Shown here piece by piece: positions 54,305-63,450 of a stretch of 64,000 nucleotides of DNA; position 1 is the stretch's first letter; the number at the start of each line of letters is the position of its first letter. Below the pieces are notes generated by a model. The model saw only the letters and a program-made list of their open reading frames with translations. It was not told the origin of the DNA and ran no database searches. This DNA comes from Paenibacillus sp. L3-i20 (GTDB lineage Bacteria; Bacillota; Bacilli; Paenibacillales; Paenibacillaceae): NCBI RefSeq assembly GCF_022180385.2, contig NZ_BQME02000001.1, positions 1,943,678-2,007,677 of the forward strand. Direction: 5' to 3'. The translations under genes were made by a program, and so were the position numbers.

Positions 54305-56107
54305 CTATTGTTTATCCTCTAAGCCAACCAAGACAGAAATGGCTTTCGCCCTAGTTATGCTAGCTTCGCTATCGAATGTATCAGAACTTACTTCCTCTAG
54401 CTTGTGTCCAGCAGCTTCCAAAATAGTTGCAACTTCTCCTTGCGTTATGTCTGCTTTAGGGTGAAAAAGATCAATAGCTACTTTGCTTAACAGGCCTGAT
54501 TGAGAGACTTGAGCGACCGATTGCTTTGCCCATGAAGGGATTTTCCGTGCATCCATAAACGTAAGCTCAGAACCAGCACCTTCTAGTTTTAATTTCTTAG
54601 CAATCATCACGATGAACTCAGCACGGTTAATAGTTTCATCCGGCTTAATCGTACCATCCGGGTAGCCGTTAATAACTCCTTCTGATAGTGCAGCAACAAT
54701 TTCTTTTTCGGCTGAATGTCCAGCTATATCTGTGGATGCCACTCCAGTTGGTGACCACCAATTGCCAGAAACAACGATCATGCTAAGAAGTCTGATCGTG
54801 TTGCCATAGTAATATTTCCATTCTACAGCGGTCGGATTTACTGCATCGGTATGATAGTCCCAAAGATCATTCAGCCATTGCTGGTTGCTGGAATCAATCG
54901 TAGCACTAACCATGAATGGTGCAGTAAAGTCGATTCCGCCGTCCCACTCACTAAGCTTCTTCTTGCCGTCTAGCGTATAACCTGACCATATTTCAGCAGG
55001 TGTCTTATGTTTAGCTTTTAGATATGTGTTAAGCGAAGTTAGTTGATCATGAGCCCGAGCATCGCCAGTTAGCAAATAATCAGTTGCAATTCGCCATGGT
55101 GTACGGCAAGAGTTATAATTGTGCGCACCATCAAACTCCGATTCTAGGAAGTAGCCGTCTTCTGTTGGCCATTTGAATTGATCAACCGGCTTATACGTTC
55201 CATCTTTTGCGTCTTTATAGACGAAATCAGGCATTAGGCCTGTTTTTGGACTGTACTTCTTATGAATGTTAGTAATAATGCCGTAAGTGTTGTCGACAAC
55301 TTTAGTCCAGCGCTCATCTCCTGTTGCTTTGCCGAATTCTTTCATATGTTGAAGCATAAAATCCGAAGGACGGGATGCTGGAGCGAAACTTGGCACGTTA
55401 TCCGATACTTTGACCCAATCTCCTAGCTGGAGATGAAAGTCTTTGGGATGTACTTCATTTTCCATTATGGCGTTGATTACTTTAATTGCTTCTGCCTTGT
55501 AATTGATCGCACCATTGCTCCCCCACTGTTTATCAGCGAGTAACAAAGAATATGCAATGTCCATGTCACCGTCAGTTGCTGAATCTGTACCGTTCACATT
55601 AATAATTTTGCCGCCTCGGTCAGCTTGCTGCCACGCCATCAAGTCAGGATCAAGCGCGCTCGGATGAGCACGGAAGAAACTATACATGCCATCGTAAATC
55701 GTTTTTGCCTTTGGATCATGACCTGCCATAATCGCAGTTATGATCATACCGTATCCATGAGCTTCGGACACCGTAACAGCATCCCCATTCCAGCCGCCAT
55801 CATTGTACCAGACATAATATTGCTTGGCGTCGTATGGATTCGCACGTAAATATTTTTTCTTCCATTCATTGTAGAGAAGGCCAACTTCTTTATCCATTTG
55901 ACTTTGAGTAACATGGTTTGGTTTAATCGTGTTTTTGACTGGAGCCATGTGCTGAGGGAATGGTCTTAGAGGTTTCTGCGTATTACCGGATTTGCCTGAT
56001 TGAGCGTGTACGGGCTGCAAAGTAATCATCATTAGTGCCAAGATGACCGTTATAACAATCGTTAGTTTAACAATTGAAAATGGTCCGTTAGCTGTGTGAA
56101 GCTTCAT
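54305..56107 (-). CDS. Secreted GH8 endoglucanase/chitosanase with C-terminal SLH modules
   Basis: 600 aa. Signal peptide ending near VHA-QS (residue 35), then a GH8 (alpha/alpha)6 barrel at about 60-455: proton donor Glu115 in VSEAHGYGM and the family signature SATDGDMDIAYSLLLA (about 177-191). Residues about 468-600 hold two S-layer homology modules (GVINGYPDGTIKPDETINRA) and part of a third. These bind pyruvylated wall polymers, so the enzyme is displayed on the surface. GH8 contains cellulases, lichenases and chitosanases; the Bacillus/Paenibacillus resemblance favours chitosanase or mixed activity. A consensus promoter and cre-like box precede it. Confidence 0.92.
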   Translation of the reverse strand: MKLHTANGPFSIVKLTIVITVILALMMITLQPVHAQSGKSGNTQKPLRPFPQHMAPVKNTIKPNHVTQSQMDKEVGLLYNEWKKKYLRANPYDAKQYYVWYNDGGWNGDAVTVSEAHGYGMIITAIMAGHDPKAKTIYDGMYSFFRAHPSALDPDLMAWQQADRGGKIINVNGTDSATDGDMDIAYSLLLADKQWGSNGAINYKAEAIKVINAIMENEVHPKDFHLQLGDWVKVSDNVPSFAPASRPSDFMLQHMKEFGKATGDERWTKVVDNTYGIITNIHKKYSPKTGLMPDFVYKDAKDGTYKPVDQFKWPTEDGYFLESEFDGAHNYNSCRTPWRIATDYLLTGDARAHDQLTSLNTYLKAKHKTPAEIWSGYTLDGKKKLSEWDGGIDFTAPFMVSATIDSSNQQWLNDLWDYHTDAVNPTAVEWKYYYGNTIRLLSMIVVSGNWWSPTGVASTDIAGHSAEKEIVAALSEGVINGYPDGTIKPDETINRAEFIVMIAKKLKLEGAGSELTFMDARKIPSWAKQSVAQVSQSGLLSKVAIDLFHPKADITQGEVATILEAAGHKLEEVSSDTFDSEASITRAKAISVLVGLEDKQ

Positions 56108-56186
56108 TGTAAATCACTGCCCTTCTTCTTCAAAGTTTATTCGTATAACTTCAACGAATTCAGTAGGCTAGCTTGTGTATAGCAGT

Positions 56187-56215
56187 ATTGTAAGTTTCCC
56201 ATAATTGGATGTCAA
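56187..56215 (-). promoter_or_regulatory. Consensus promoter of the GH8 gene
   Basis: On the minus strand TTGACA (56215-56210), a 17-base spacer and TACAAT (56192-56187) form a near-perfect sigma-A promoter, about 80 bases before the start codon. Confidence 0.85.
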
Positions 56216-56223
56216 CACAAAAG

Positions 56224-56237
56224 TGTAAGCGCTTAAA
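56224..56237. promoter_or_regulatory. cre/LacI-type operator upstream of the GH8 promoter
   Basis: TGTAAGCGCTTAAA matches the catabolite-response consensus TGWAARCGYTWNCA at 13 of 14 positions. It lies 8 bases upstream of the -35 box rather than over the promoter. That position is used for CcpA activation in some Bacillus genes, but the site could equally serve the adjacent LacI-type regulator. 56238-56417 shows nothing further. Confidence 0.75.
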
Positions 56238-56417
56238 CTTTTATGCTTGCGAAAAAAATATATTTTTGGATAGTCTATTGCGAAGTCATTAGAAATGATC
56301 TTGTAGAGGTTGCAGAGTAGTGGTATTTTTTGTTTCAACTAGAAGGATATAGGGCTCCTTTCGACGAAAGTATATTGCTATGAAACCCATTATTAAGCTA
56401 AAAAAAGCAGGTGCCAT

Positions 56418-56708
56418 ATGAGATTTTCTTCCGTTTTATTCGTAAAAAAATTTGATTATGTAGCATTTTCTCTAGGGATCAGTGCATTGTTGTTATTAAT
56501 AAGCAACTTGTTCTACGAAACTGGATTTTCTAGCGAATTACTACGCCCTCTGTTTTTAATGGTAGTGCTCTATTATTTTATAACTAGGGAAAGAGCAGAA
56601 AAAAATTTAGAAAAGCATGGTATACAACGAGTCATTTTTATGTCATTTTTTTCTTTTTTTATAATCATGATTTTGGGTCTAAATATATTTCACTTTCTAA
56701 AATCGTGA
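56418..56708 (+). CDS. Small uncharacterised membrane protein
   Basis: 96 aa with three hydrophobic helices (about 13-33, 41-55 and 70-92) and a charged loop RERAEKNLEKHGIQR between the second and third. AGGTG lies 5 bases before the ATG. The family is not recognised. It ends 8 bases before the acetyltransferase remnant. Confidence 0.65.
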   Translation: MRFSSVLFVKKFDYVAFSLGISALLLLISNLFYETGFSSELLRPLFLMVVLYYFITRERAEKNLEKHGIQRVIFMSFFSFFIIMILGLNIFHFLKS

Positions 56709-56715
56709 AGTTGAT

Positions 56716-56973
56716 TTGGATTACGATGCAGAATTATTTGCTCTATATCTATTGGAAGAGTTTCAGGGAATAGGATATGGACGATTGCTTTTAAATACAC
56801 TAATTAAAGGATTAAAGTTAGCGAATTATCGATCTATAATGACTTGGGTATTGGAGGGCAATTCCGCTCAAAGTTTCTATGAAAGAATGGGTGGGGTCAT
56901 CATCGCGAATAAAATAACTCAAATTGGCGCTGAGAAATTAAATAGTATAGCGATCGGATGGAAGGAACTTTAA
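56716..56973 (+). pseudogene. C-terminal half of a GNAT acetyltransferase
   Basis: The frame encodes YDAELFALYLLEEFQGIGYG (start of the acetyl-CoA motif A) and continues through WVLEGNSAQSFYERMGG to a normal GNAT end. The N-terminal half (about 85 residues) is missing and there is no ribosome binding site, so this is a truncated gene. The small membrane gene upstream seems to have replaced the lost part. Confidence 0.7.
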
Positions 56974-57186
56974 ATTCCACATAAATAGAACGATGCGGTT
57001 AATAAAAATTAATTAGAATTAAAGATTCCCTATGATTATGAATGCGTAGCCGTTTAGTATTATGATTGATTATTTGAATGTAGGGAACTTCATAAAGCAA
57101 TATCTGAAAAACAAGGCCAAACAAACAAGGGATCGAGCAATTAAAAGAAATTTTGGAATAGAATACGGACACAAGGAGGAAGCAAT

Positions 57187-57687
57187 TTGCAAACGTTTTT
57201 TCGATACAACTGGATGGTAAGAGAAGAGTGGTACCAATGGTGTGAGAAAGTACCATATGAAGAGTTAGTTCGCAAACGTACAGGCGGAGCTCAGGGCATA
57301 TTGCAGACGCTTTTTCACATCATTGATGTGGAATGGAGTTGGATCCGTGTATTGCAAGGAAAAACAGACTATCAGGAAAACTTTGACGAATATAATACGT
57401 TAGAAAAGATCAAGCAATTAGATAAACAATTCCATATAGAGGTAGAGGAATTTGTTCTTGCATGGAATGACAGCATGGAGAAGCGTCCTTTAATCAATCC
57501 CCGTGAGGATGGCAGTGCTGAAGTAGAAGCATGGGGTGTTATTATGCGCCATATTATCGCTCATGAGATCCATCATATTGGACAGCTTTCGATATGGTCG
57601 AGAGAAATGGGGTTACAGCCTATTTCGGCGAACGTCATTAGAAAAGGGCTCATTAAGCCAGAGATAACAGAGACTGTCGCAGAATAA
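57187..57687 (+). CDS. DinB-family metal-binding protein
   Basis: 166 aa four-helix bundle. The conserved histidines of DinB/YfiT-like enzymes are visible in TLFHIIDVEWSWI and RHIIAHEIHHIGQLSIW. Members include thiol transferases (BstA-like) and uncharacterised damage-linked proteins. It starts with TTG, 8 bases after a perfect AAGGAGG. It may be cotranscribed with the GNAT gene starting 58 bases downstream. Confidence 0.88.
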   Translation: MQTFFRYNWMVREEWYQWCEKVPYEELVRKRTGGAQGILQTLFHIIDVEWSWIRVLQGKTDYQENFDEYNTLEKIKQLDKQFHIEVEEFVLAWNDSMEKRPLINPREDGSAEVEAWGVIMRHIIAHEIHHIGQLSIWSREMGLQPISANVIRKGLIKPEITETVAE

Positions 57688-57745
57688 TATAGAAAATTGG
57701 AAGATGATTTGAAAAATTATGATCAGCAAAGAGGATGTGTACAGC

Positions 57746-58204
57746 ATGGAAGTTACTATTAAACCATTACAATCAATAGATGAAGCACCAATGGATTTGT
57801 TGCTCTTGGCTGATCCTTCTGAACAGAAAGTCATCAATTATTTGCGTGAAGGTGAATCCTTTATTGCTGAAATTGAGGATGTTGTTGTAGGGATTATTGT
57901 TATTATTCGGAAGGATCCCGACACGCTTGAAGTTATTAATGTGGCGGTTAGGGAAGAGTGGCAGGGAAAGGGAATAGGGAAGAAGTTGCTGCTTAGAGCG
58001 AAGCAGTTCGGAATAGATCAGAAGGTTAAGAGAATCGAAATAGGAACAGGTAATTCGAGCTTGCCTCAATTGGCTCTCTACCAGCGCTCTGGATATCGCA
58101 TATTTGAAATATGGGAGAACTACTTCATTGCTAATTATGATGAAGAAATATACGAAAACGGTATTCAATGTATGGATATGATAAGGCTTAAGCTCGACCT
58201 ATAA
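57746..58204 (+). CDS. GNAT N-acetyltransferase
   Basis: 152 aa. Motif A reads VAVREEWQGKGIGKKLL and is followed by EIGTGNSSLPQLALYQRSGY, the pattern of the YvbK-like GNAT group. I prefer ATG 57746, preceded by GAGGATG, over ATG 57719, which has no site. Substrate unknown. It is followed by an isochorismatase-like gene after 37 bases. Confidence 0.85.
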   Translation: MEVTIKPLQSIDEAPMDLLLLADPSEQKVINYLREGESFIAEIEDVVVGIIVIIRKDPDTLEVINVAVREEWQGKGIGKKLLLRAKQFGIDQKVKRIEIGTGNSSLPQLALYQRSGYRIFEIWENYFIANYDEEIYENGIQCMDMIRLKLDL

Positions 58205-58241
58205 GTCCAGTCGATAAATATCATTGTAGAGGAGATTTTTT

Positions 58242-58730
58242 ATGAAAATAGGATTTCTCATTATCGATTTGCAAACGATCCATGTACAAGATAGAGTCGA
58301 CAAAACAGAGATTAACAAAGCATGTCAGTATATCAATTATGTTTCTAAGTTATTGAGGACTAAGGAACATGTTGTCGTTCATATTCAAGATATTGAGGGT
58401 ATGAATGACGCCACTAAAGATAAGTATAATATTATTCCTGAGGTTCATATTGCAGATACAGACCTTAAAGTGTCAAAGAAATTTTCGAATGCTTTTTGGC
58501 AGACGGAACTGGAACAACTATTAAAAAGTCATGGTGTAGAGTTGCTCATTATTTCTGGGTTTGCAGCGGAATATTGCGTCTTATTTACATACAATGGGGC
58601 GACCGAAAGAGGCTTCAAACCTGTCTTATTGCAAAATGGATTTTTAAGTATCAATAGTGACATGATCGCTTCAACATACAGAGACCGAAACGTGATCTCA
58701 TATCCTGCAATTGAATACTTATTGAAATAG
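58242..58730 (+). CDS. Isochorismatase-like cysteine hydrolase
   Basis: 162 aa. The Asp-Lys-Cys triad is visible as D9 in FLIIDLQ, K79/K80 in VSKKFSNAFW and C112 in GFAAEYCVLF, with the cis-peptide region before the cysteine. Relatives include nicotinamidases and amidases for small amides; the substrate is not predictable. GAGGAG precedes the start. No terminator lies between it and the GNAT gene upstream. Confidence 0.9.
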   Translation: MKIGFLIIDLQTIHVQDRVDKTEINKACQYINYVSKLLRTKEHVVVHIQDIEGMNDATKDKYNIIPEVHIADTDLKVSKKFSNAFWQTELEQLLKSHGVELLIISGFAAEYCVLFTYNGATERGFKPVLLQNGFLSINSDMIASTYRDRNVISYPAIEYLLK

Positions 58731-58734
58731 TGTT

Positions 58735-58893
58735 GCTAGTAAAATAAATGGTAATTTTGCTTTAACACCGTTTTTGACGTTTCTAACATTTGCGCCAGTA
58801 ACGATTTCGATTTTATCGATTATTCTCATTGGGGGAATCATTAGGTGCGTCTTCAAGAAAAGCAAAGAAAACATGCATCTATCGTTTATGTAA
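58735..58893 (+). pseudogene. Small membrane-protein remnant
   Basis: An open stretch with no start codon encodes NGNFALTPFLTFLTFAPVTI, then SILSIILIGGIIRCVFKKSK and a stop: one or two hydrophobic helices with a basic end. It seems to be the tail of a lost membrane protein. Between 58894 and 59009 nothing else is seen. Confidence 0.3.
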
Positions 58894-59009
58894 GTCTCGA
58901 ATACTAGATAACGTTCATTCACTTTAAAACGTAATAGCAGTCGACGAAGGTACGTGAATTGCCCATGAGACCATTAAGAGGCTCACGAGACTATAACGAA
59001 TACATAAAG

Positions 59010-59045
59010 AAGAGGATCGCCTGCTGAGGCGATCCTCTTTCCTTT
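59010..59045. terminator. Strong bidirectional terminator
   Basis: AAGAGGATCGCCT and its complement form a 13-bp stem with a GCTG loop, followed by T-rich DNA, just past the end of the MFS gene read on the minus strand. Confidence 0.85.
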
Positions 59046-59082
59046 TACATGCATATTCCGAGTGAACTTATAAGCTTGTTCT

Positions 59083-60456
59083 TTAGTTAGCTTTCAAGTT
59101 TTGCTTTGACAACTTCATAGCTGCGACGAGACTTGTGACAACGAGCAGCAATTGTATTGCTAAGGAGATGGTAATGCCTAACTCCGTTGATGATCCCGTC
59201 GTTTCCGTTATCGTAATTAGTGCACCTGCAACGCCGATACTAATCGCTGGGGTGAACGTATCTGCCACTGCAAGATCAGCAGATACTTTGCCTTCTTCGC
59301 CTGCCTTTGAGTAGGAAAAGGCGAGAGCAGCGCTTGTTGGGTGAGCTAGTCCAATTCCGAAGCCAACAATGACCTGACTCACGATAGCTATGCTGAGTGC
59401 TGTCGTTGTATCTGATATAAAGGTGAGCGGGATTGCTCCACTTACTCCAATAAGCATGAATGAGAGGCCGACAAGTACCCGTCGTTTGCGTCCTGCGCCA
59501 TTGTCTCTTCGATCACGCTGAGCTTGAAGGTTCGCTGCTATAGACCAGCTAATGGAAGCTGTTGCAACAGCAAGTCCAGCCGTATCTGCTGTAAAACCTA
59601 AAATCTTTGTAAGTGCAAGAACAAGATAAGTTTGTGTCCCAATATACGCCGCTACAAACAGTCCGCGGGAGGCAACTATTGCAGGGATGCCTGAACGTGC
59701 TGTGAAAGTTCCTGCAGGTATGAGCTGACGAAGTGGAATAGCTAACGTTATAAGACCTACAACAGCAAGTGCTATGCCATAAATATGCGGCATCATGCCA
59801 AGACCAGTAATCATAATGCCTGTCCCAACTGCCAGTAGAATTGGAGGAAATATACGGAGCTTTTGCTTCCCTTTTATCGTTGTATTCATTCCTCGGAAGG
59901 AGGGAGTTGTTAAGAACGCCGCTATGAACACAAACGGCAGTATTAGCCAAAATACATAACGCCAATCTAATTGCTCCGCAATAACACCAGCGACATAAGG
60001 GCCGATTAGTCCCGGCAATATATATGCGCTTGAAAATACAGCAAGAATTTGCGGACGCAATGAATCATTAAATCGAAGTGTTATTGCCGTATACACACAG
60101 TTCACTATAGCTCCCGCACCATAACCTTGCAGGAATCGACTAATAATGAATACGATCATGTTGTTTGAAATTGCAGCAAGCAAAATGCCTAGGCCAAAGA
60201 TGATTAAAGATATGATAAATGGCTTAGCGGCTCCGCCCCGATCTACCAGCTGACCTGTAATAACCGTTCCGATAAGTTGAGCAAGCAAATACGTGCTGAA
60301 TACCCATCCATAAAGATGCTCGCCATTTAATTCTTCCGCCAGTGCTGGTGCAATGGTTGTAACAGCCAATCCTTCAAAAGCGGCAGCTGTAACAACAAGA
60401 ATAATGCCAATTGTTAATGCCCGATAGTTTGGTCCCCAGATGCTTTCCTTCTTCAT
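59083..60456 (-). CDS. MFS drug-exporter-like transporter
   Basis: 457 aa with about twelve to fourteen helices. The N-terminal AFEGLAVTTIAPALAEEL helix and the motif A loop GQLVDRGGAAKPF are typical of EmrB/QacA-related transporters; a long hydrophilic stretch (LQAQRDRRDNGAGRKRR) lies near the middle. AAAGGAGAA precedes the start. It is not close to the TetR-controlled pump at 30574 and has no adjacent regulator. Substrate unknown. Confidence 0.88.
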   Translation of the reverse strand: MKKESIWGPNYRALTIGIILVVTAAAFEGLAVTTIAPALAEELNGEHLYGWVFSTYLLAQLIGTVITGQLVDRGGAAKPFIISLIIFGLGILLAAISNNMIVFIISRFLQGYGAGAIVNCVYTAITLRFNDSLRPQILAVFSSAYILPGLIGPYVAGVIAEQLDWRYVFWLILPFVFIAAFLTTPSFRGMNTTIKGKQKLRIFPPILLAVGTGIMITGLGMMPHIYGIALAVVGLITLAIPLRQLIPAGTFTARSGIPAIVASRGLFVAAYIGTQTYLVLALTKILGFTADTAGLAVATASISWSIAANLQAQRDRRDNGAGRKRRVLVGLSFMLIGVSGAIPLTFISDTTTALSIAIVSQVIVGFGIGLAHPTSAALAFSYSKAGEEGKVSADLAVADTFTPAISIGVAGALITITETTGSSTELGITISLAIQLLLVVTSLVAAMKLSKQNLKAN

Positions 60457-60592
60457 GCAGCTATTCTCCTTTTACACGATGCTACGTTCTTGATGATTAA
60501 GAGCACGTCGTGCTTTACTTACTTTGATGATTATAACGCTAAAGTAATGTTACTGGTAGGACAATTGACCGTAATTTTGTTTAAATCGCAAC

Positions 60593-60635
60593 GGGGCTGC
60601 CTCGTTGGTTTAAATACACCAAATGAGACAGCCCC
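60593..60635 (-). terminator. Hairpin after the DMT transporter gene
   Basis: GGGGCTG and CAGCCCC, with inner CTC/GAG and TTGGT/ACCAA pairs, form a long stem just beyond the transporter stop codon. There is no T-run. Confidence 0.55.
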
Positions 60636-60645
60636 GATAGATTCG

Positions 60646-61608
60646 TTATGTTTGATTAAGTTGTGCCTTACCTATAGCAGAGGTTTTTGTCATGGAACCT
60701 CGTTGGTACACATTGTTTCTTAATAGTGCAAAGATGACGAGTAACGTACCAGCTATTTCATAAATGCTGATTTGATAACCTTGGAATGCCATCACGATAA
60801 ACGTCGTAATAGGTACGAAGTTAATGAACAATATGCCGTTTAGCGGCGATAACAATTTGATGCCTGCATTCCAGCACAACAGAGCAGCAAGACCAGGCAA
60901 CAAAACCATAAAGGCCATTTCATATTTAATGGATAGTACCGTTTCAATAGTAGGAACTGGCACTAATCCAGTTATGGAAAGCACAGCTACGATAACAAGT
61001 GATACGACGCTGCCGAGCAGGCAAGTTAATGTGGAATAGCGCAAAATCGACCATTCCTTAAATTGAGCTCCGCCCATCGAATAAATAACCCAGCCTACAA
61101 CACCTACGAATAGTAAGAACAATGGAAACAGATTCTGACTTGCCGTAGTGAAAAAAGTTAGTTTCCCATTCGTAATAACAAGAAATGCACCGATCAATGC
61201 GATCACAACACTTGTGAGCATATATTTTTTCGGCATCGTTTTTTTCGTAATCCATAGGATCATAATAGATATCATCGGCATCATAACTTCCATAATAGAA
61301 GCGGCGACAGTTCCAGGCTCCCCCATAAGATCTTGTCCTAGGAAAATGCACATATTATAAACTGTAAAAGCCATCGTGCCCAACAACAATAATGCCTTTC
61401 CTCTTCCTTCAAGTTTGAAGGCTGACTTCCCTTCCTTCATAAGAAGCATAACCGTGAGGATAATGCCTACGAGAAAGTAACGAATAAATGAGAAGTAAAA
61501 CGGATCAATCTTCTGTAGGGCAATATGTGCAACTGGAAACATTGCTCCCCATGACATGCTTGCGATAAGACAAAACAAGGAACCTAAAATGAGCTGTTTT
61601 TTAACCAT
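60646..61608 (-). CDS. EamA/DMT-family transporter
   Basis: 320 aa with ten hydrophobic helices in two EamA repeats; the first begins FCLIASMSWGAMFPVAHIAL and the second near residue 165. DMT exporters move amino acids, metabolites or drugs. TAAGGAGAG lies 7 bases before ATG 61608, so the longer upstream reading is rejected. It is divergent from a LysR regulator across a 157-base gap, the classic layout of a regulator and its exporter. Confidence 0.9.
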   Translation of the reverse strand: MVKKQLILGSLFCLIASMSWGAMFPVAHIALQKIDPFYFSFIRYFLVGIILTVMLLMKEGKSAFKLEGRGKALLLLGTMAFTVYNMCIFLGQDLMGEPGTVAASIMEVMMPMISIMILWITKKTMPKKYMLTSVVIALIGAFLVITNGKLTFFTTASQNLFPLFLLFVGVVGWVIYSMGGAQFKEWSILRYSTLTCLLGSVVSLVIVAVLSITGLVPVPTIETVLSIKYEMAFMVLLPGLAALLCWNAGIKLLSPLNGILFINFVPITTFIVMAFQGYQISIYEIAGTLLVIFALLRNNVYQRGSMTKTSAIGKAQLNQT

Positions 61609-61765
61609 GAGGCTCTCCTTACCCAATAATCTGCGAATTAAATAACCTCCATTCATAGTAATAGGTGGAATCCTCTCCGTAAAATGATTGGAAATAGAGT
61701 TTATCATCATTTAAAATGATACCTAGAGTAATTAAGTTTATTGTGCAATGTGAGGAGTAATCGTA

Positions 61766-62632
61766 GTGGAACTAAACGATTTAAATATATTTAGGGCAGT
61801 CGCTGCACATGGAAGTATTAGCAAAGCGGCAGCCGAGCTGAATTACGTACAATCGAATGTGACCGCAAGAATAAAGTTGCTTGAGAAAGAGCTGGATACA
61901 GAGCTATTTCTTCGTCATAAGCGTGGAATGATTTTGAATTCAGAGGGGAAGCGGTTTTTGGAGTATTCGGGAGAAATCTTAGCGAAGGTTAAGGAAATGA
62001 AACGGGCTTTTCAAGATAAATCTAATCCGTCGGGAATTCTTGATATTGGTATAGTAGAAACGGTAATTTCTTTACCAGAAATATTGTCTGCTTATTACAA
62101 CAAGTATCCAAATGTGGAATTGTCCTTAAAGTCAGGTGTGACAGAGTATTTGCTTAATGAAGTTATTGAAATGAGACTAGATGGTGCATTTGTGACAGGG
62201 CCAATTATGCATCCGCTAATCGAAGGAATAGAAGTTATACAAGAGAAGCTTGTGCTTGTATCGAAGACCAATGATTTTAACGTGCGGGATCTCTCAACAA
62301 AACCGTTGCTTCTCTATAATAAAGGCTGTGGATATCGTGAAAGACTGGAAAGCTTCATGAAAGCGGAGGGGATTATTCCTAAACAAATTATGGAGTTTGG
62401 CACGTTTGGCACGATTATTGGCAGTGTATCTGCAGGGTTAGGTTTATCGATTATTCCTGAATCAGCCGTTGTGGATTGGATTGCTAACGGAACATTATAC
62501 GCATACGACATTCCTAAGCCTTACCGTGAAATATCGACGATATTTATTAGAAAGAAAGAATCATATTTAACGAGTACACTGCAATGTTTCATGGATGAAA
62601 TCATTGCTCGTAATGTTACTACTAGAGTGTAA
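61766..62632 (+). CDS. LysR-family transcriptional regulator
   Basis: 288 aa. N-terminal winged helix (FRAVAAHGSISKAAAELNYV, QSNVTARIKLLEKELDTEL) plus a C-terminal effector-binding domain with two Rossmann-like lobes. The start is GTG after GAGGAG. It lies divergent from the DMT transporter and is likely its activator. No clear T-N11-A palindrome could be singled out in 61609-61765. Confidence 0.92.
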   Translation: MELNDLNIFRAVAAHGSISKAAAELNYVQSNVTARIKLLEKELDTELFLRHKRGMILNSEGKRFLEYSGEILAKVKEMKRAFQDKSNPSGILDIGIVETVISLPEILSAYYNKYPNVELSLKSGVTEYLLNEVIEMRLDGAFVTGPIMHPLIEGIEVIQEKLVLVSKTNDFNVRDLSTKPLLLYNKGCGYRERLESFMKAEGIIPKQIMEFGTFGTIIGSVSAGLGLSIIPESAVVDWIANGTLYAYDIPKPYREISTIFIRKKESYLTSTLQCFMDEIIARNVTTRV

Positions 62633-62714
62633 TAGTAATTGTAAGAATGGAATGGTACAAAAGAGGAAATTATGATAGGATGTAGAGCTATACGAATAGA
62701 GGAAGTGAACGATC

Positions 62715-63071
62715 ATGATTCTGATCACAGTACCCGCACCGGATGTAACGATAACGAAGCAAGAAAACCCGCAGTTAAGCAATATTTATGGCTTTACAGA
62801 CTTTCACCTGATCACGAGAGAACAGGGCGGATTTTTTATGTTTTACAATGATAAGGACGAGCTTTTGTTTGTCGGCAAAGCAAGAAAGCTAAGACCACGT
62901 ATCAAGAAGCATTTCGAAGATACGGTTTCTGTAATGAAAAATCATCGTGACGAAGTAACGAAAATCGAGGTTTATGTGAATGAGAGTGCCGTAGATCGTG
63001 AGATCTATGAAACGTACCTCATCAATAATTTTAGAGCGAAGTACAACGTCGAGAAAGTTTTGTACAAGTAA
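62715..63071 (+). CDS. GIY-YIG-type nuclease domain protein, UvrC-like
   Basis: 118 aa. GGFFMFYNDKDELLFVGKAR corresponds to the GIY-YIG core, with the catalytic Arg region in KLRPRIKKHF and a Glu in SAVDREIYETYLINNF. It resembles only the N-terminal nuclease part of UvrC, without UvrBC or helix-hairpin-helix domains, so it is a stand-alone domain. The first GIY tyrosine appears as phenylalanine, so activity is uncertain. GAGGAAG precedes the ATG. A strong terminator follows. Confidence 0.82.
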   Translation: MILITVPAPDVTITKQENPQLSNIYGFTDFHLITREQGGFFMFYNDKDELLFVGKARKLRPRIKKHFEDTVSVMKNHRDEVTKIEVYVNESAVDREIYETYLINNFRAKYNVEKVLYK

Positions 63072-63082
63072 AAATCACAAAA

Positions 63083-63130
63083 AGCAACGAGCGAAAGTCG
63101 CAATAGTGACTTCGTTCGTTGCATTTTTTT
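63083..63130 (+). terminator. Terminator after the GIY-YIG gene
   Basis: GCAACGA and TCGTTGC with inner CGAAAGTC/GACTTCG pairing, followed by seven T residues. Confidence 0.9.
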
Positions 63131-63334
63131 CATTTAAGATGAGACTTAAGCAAACCAAATTTCCTAATCTCGAATCGTAGCTATTGTATGCTTTAGGATC
63201 TACCCCGTTAGCTTTCAAATAGTTGCCGGCAGTGCTATTCACTTTAATATCATCAACAGGGGATATATGACTTGCAGAAACAGAGTCGCCGAGCAAAAGC
63301 AAAACATTTGCCGAAGCAATAATGGAAGAAAACC
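63130..63334 (-). pseudogene. Decayed small secreted protein
   Basis: The minus strand encodes RFSSIIASANVLLLLGDSVS, a signal-peptide-like start, then ISPVDDIKVNSTAGNYLKAN and GVDPKAYNSYDSRLGNLV. A TGA sits just before the first residue in frame; an ATG exists one frame over, so the start has been frameshifted. The C-terminus runs into the terminator of the neighbouring gene. Family not recognised. Nothing else is seen up to 63450. Confidence 0.4.
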
Positions 63335-63450
63335 TTCATACATAGAAAAAACCACCGGAAGGGAATGATAGCCAAACGTGGGGTTCCACCCATGTAGCAT
63401 TCGATGTGTTGTAGCCCGTACAACAAGAAACTGACATGTAGGGAGCGTAA

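Noticed and set aside
57773-58168. 131-codon minus-strand frame over the GNAT gene
   Set aside because: Antisense to a clear acetyltransferase; no initiation signal.
60593-60635. Second copy of the 29635-29833 element, because both contain GGGGCTG...CAGCC
   Set aside because: Only the outer seven bases are similar; this is a simple 43-base hairpin after a gene.
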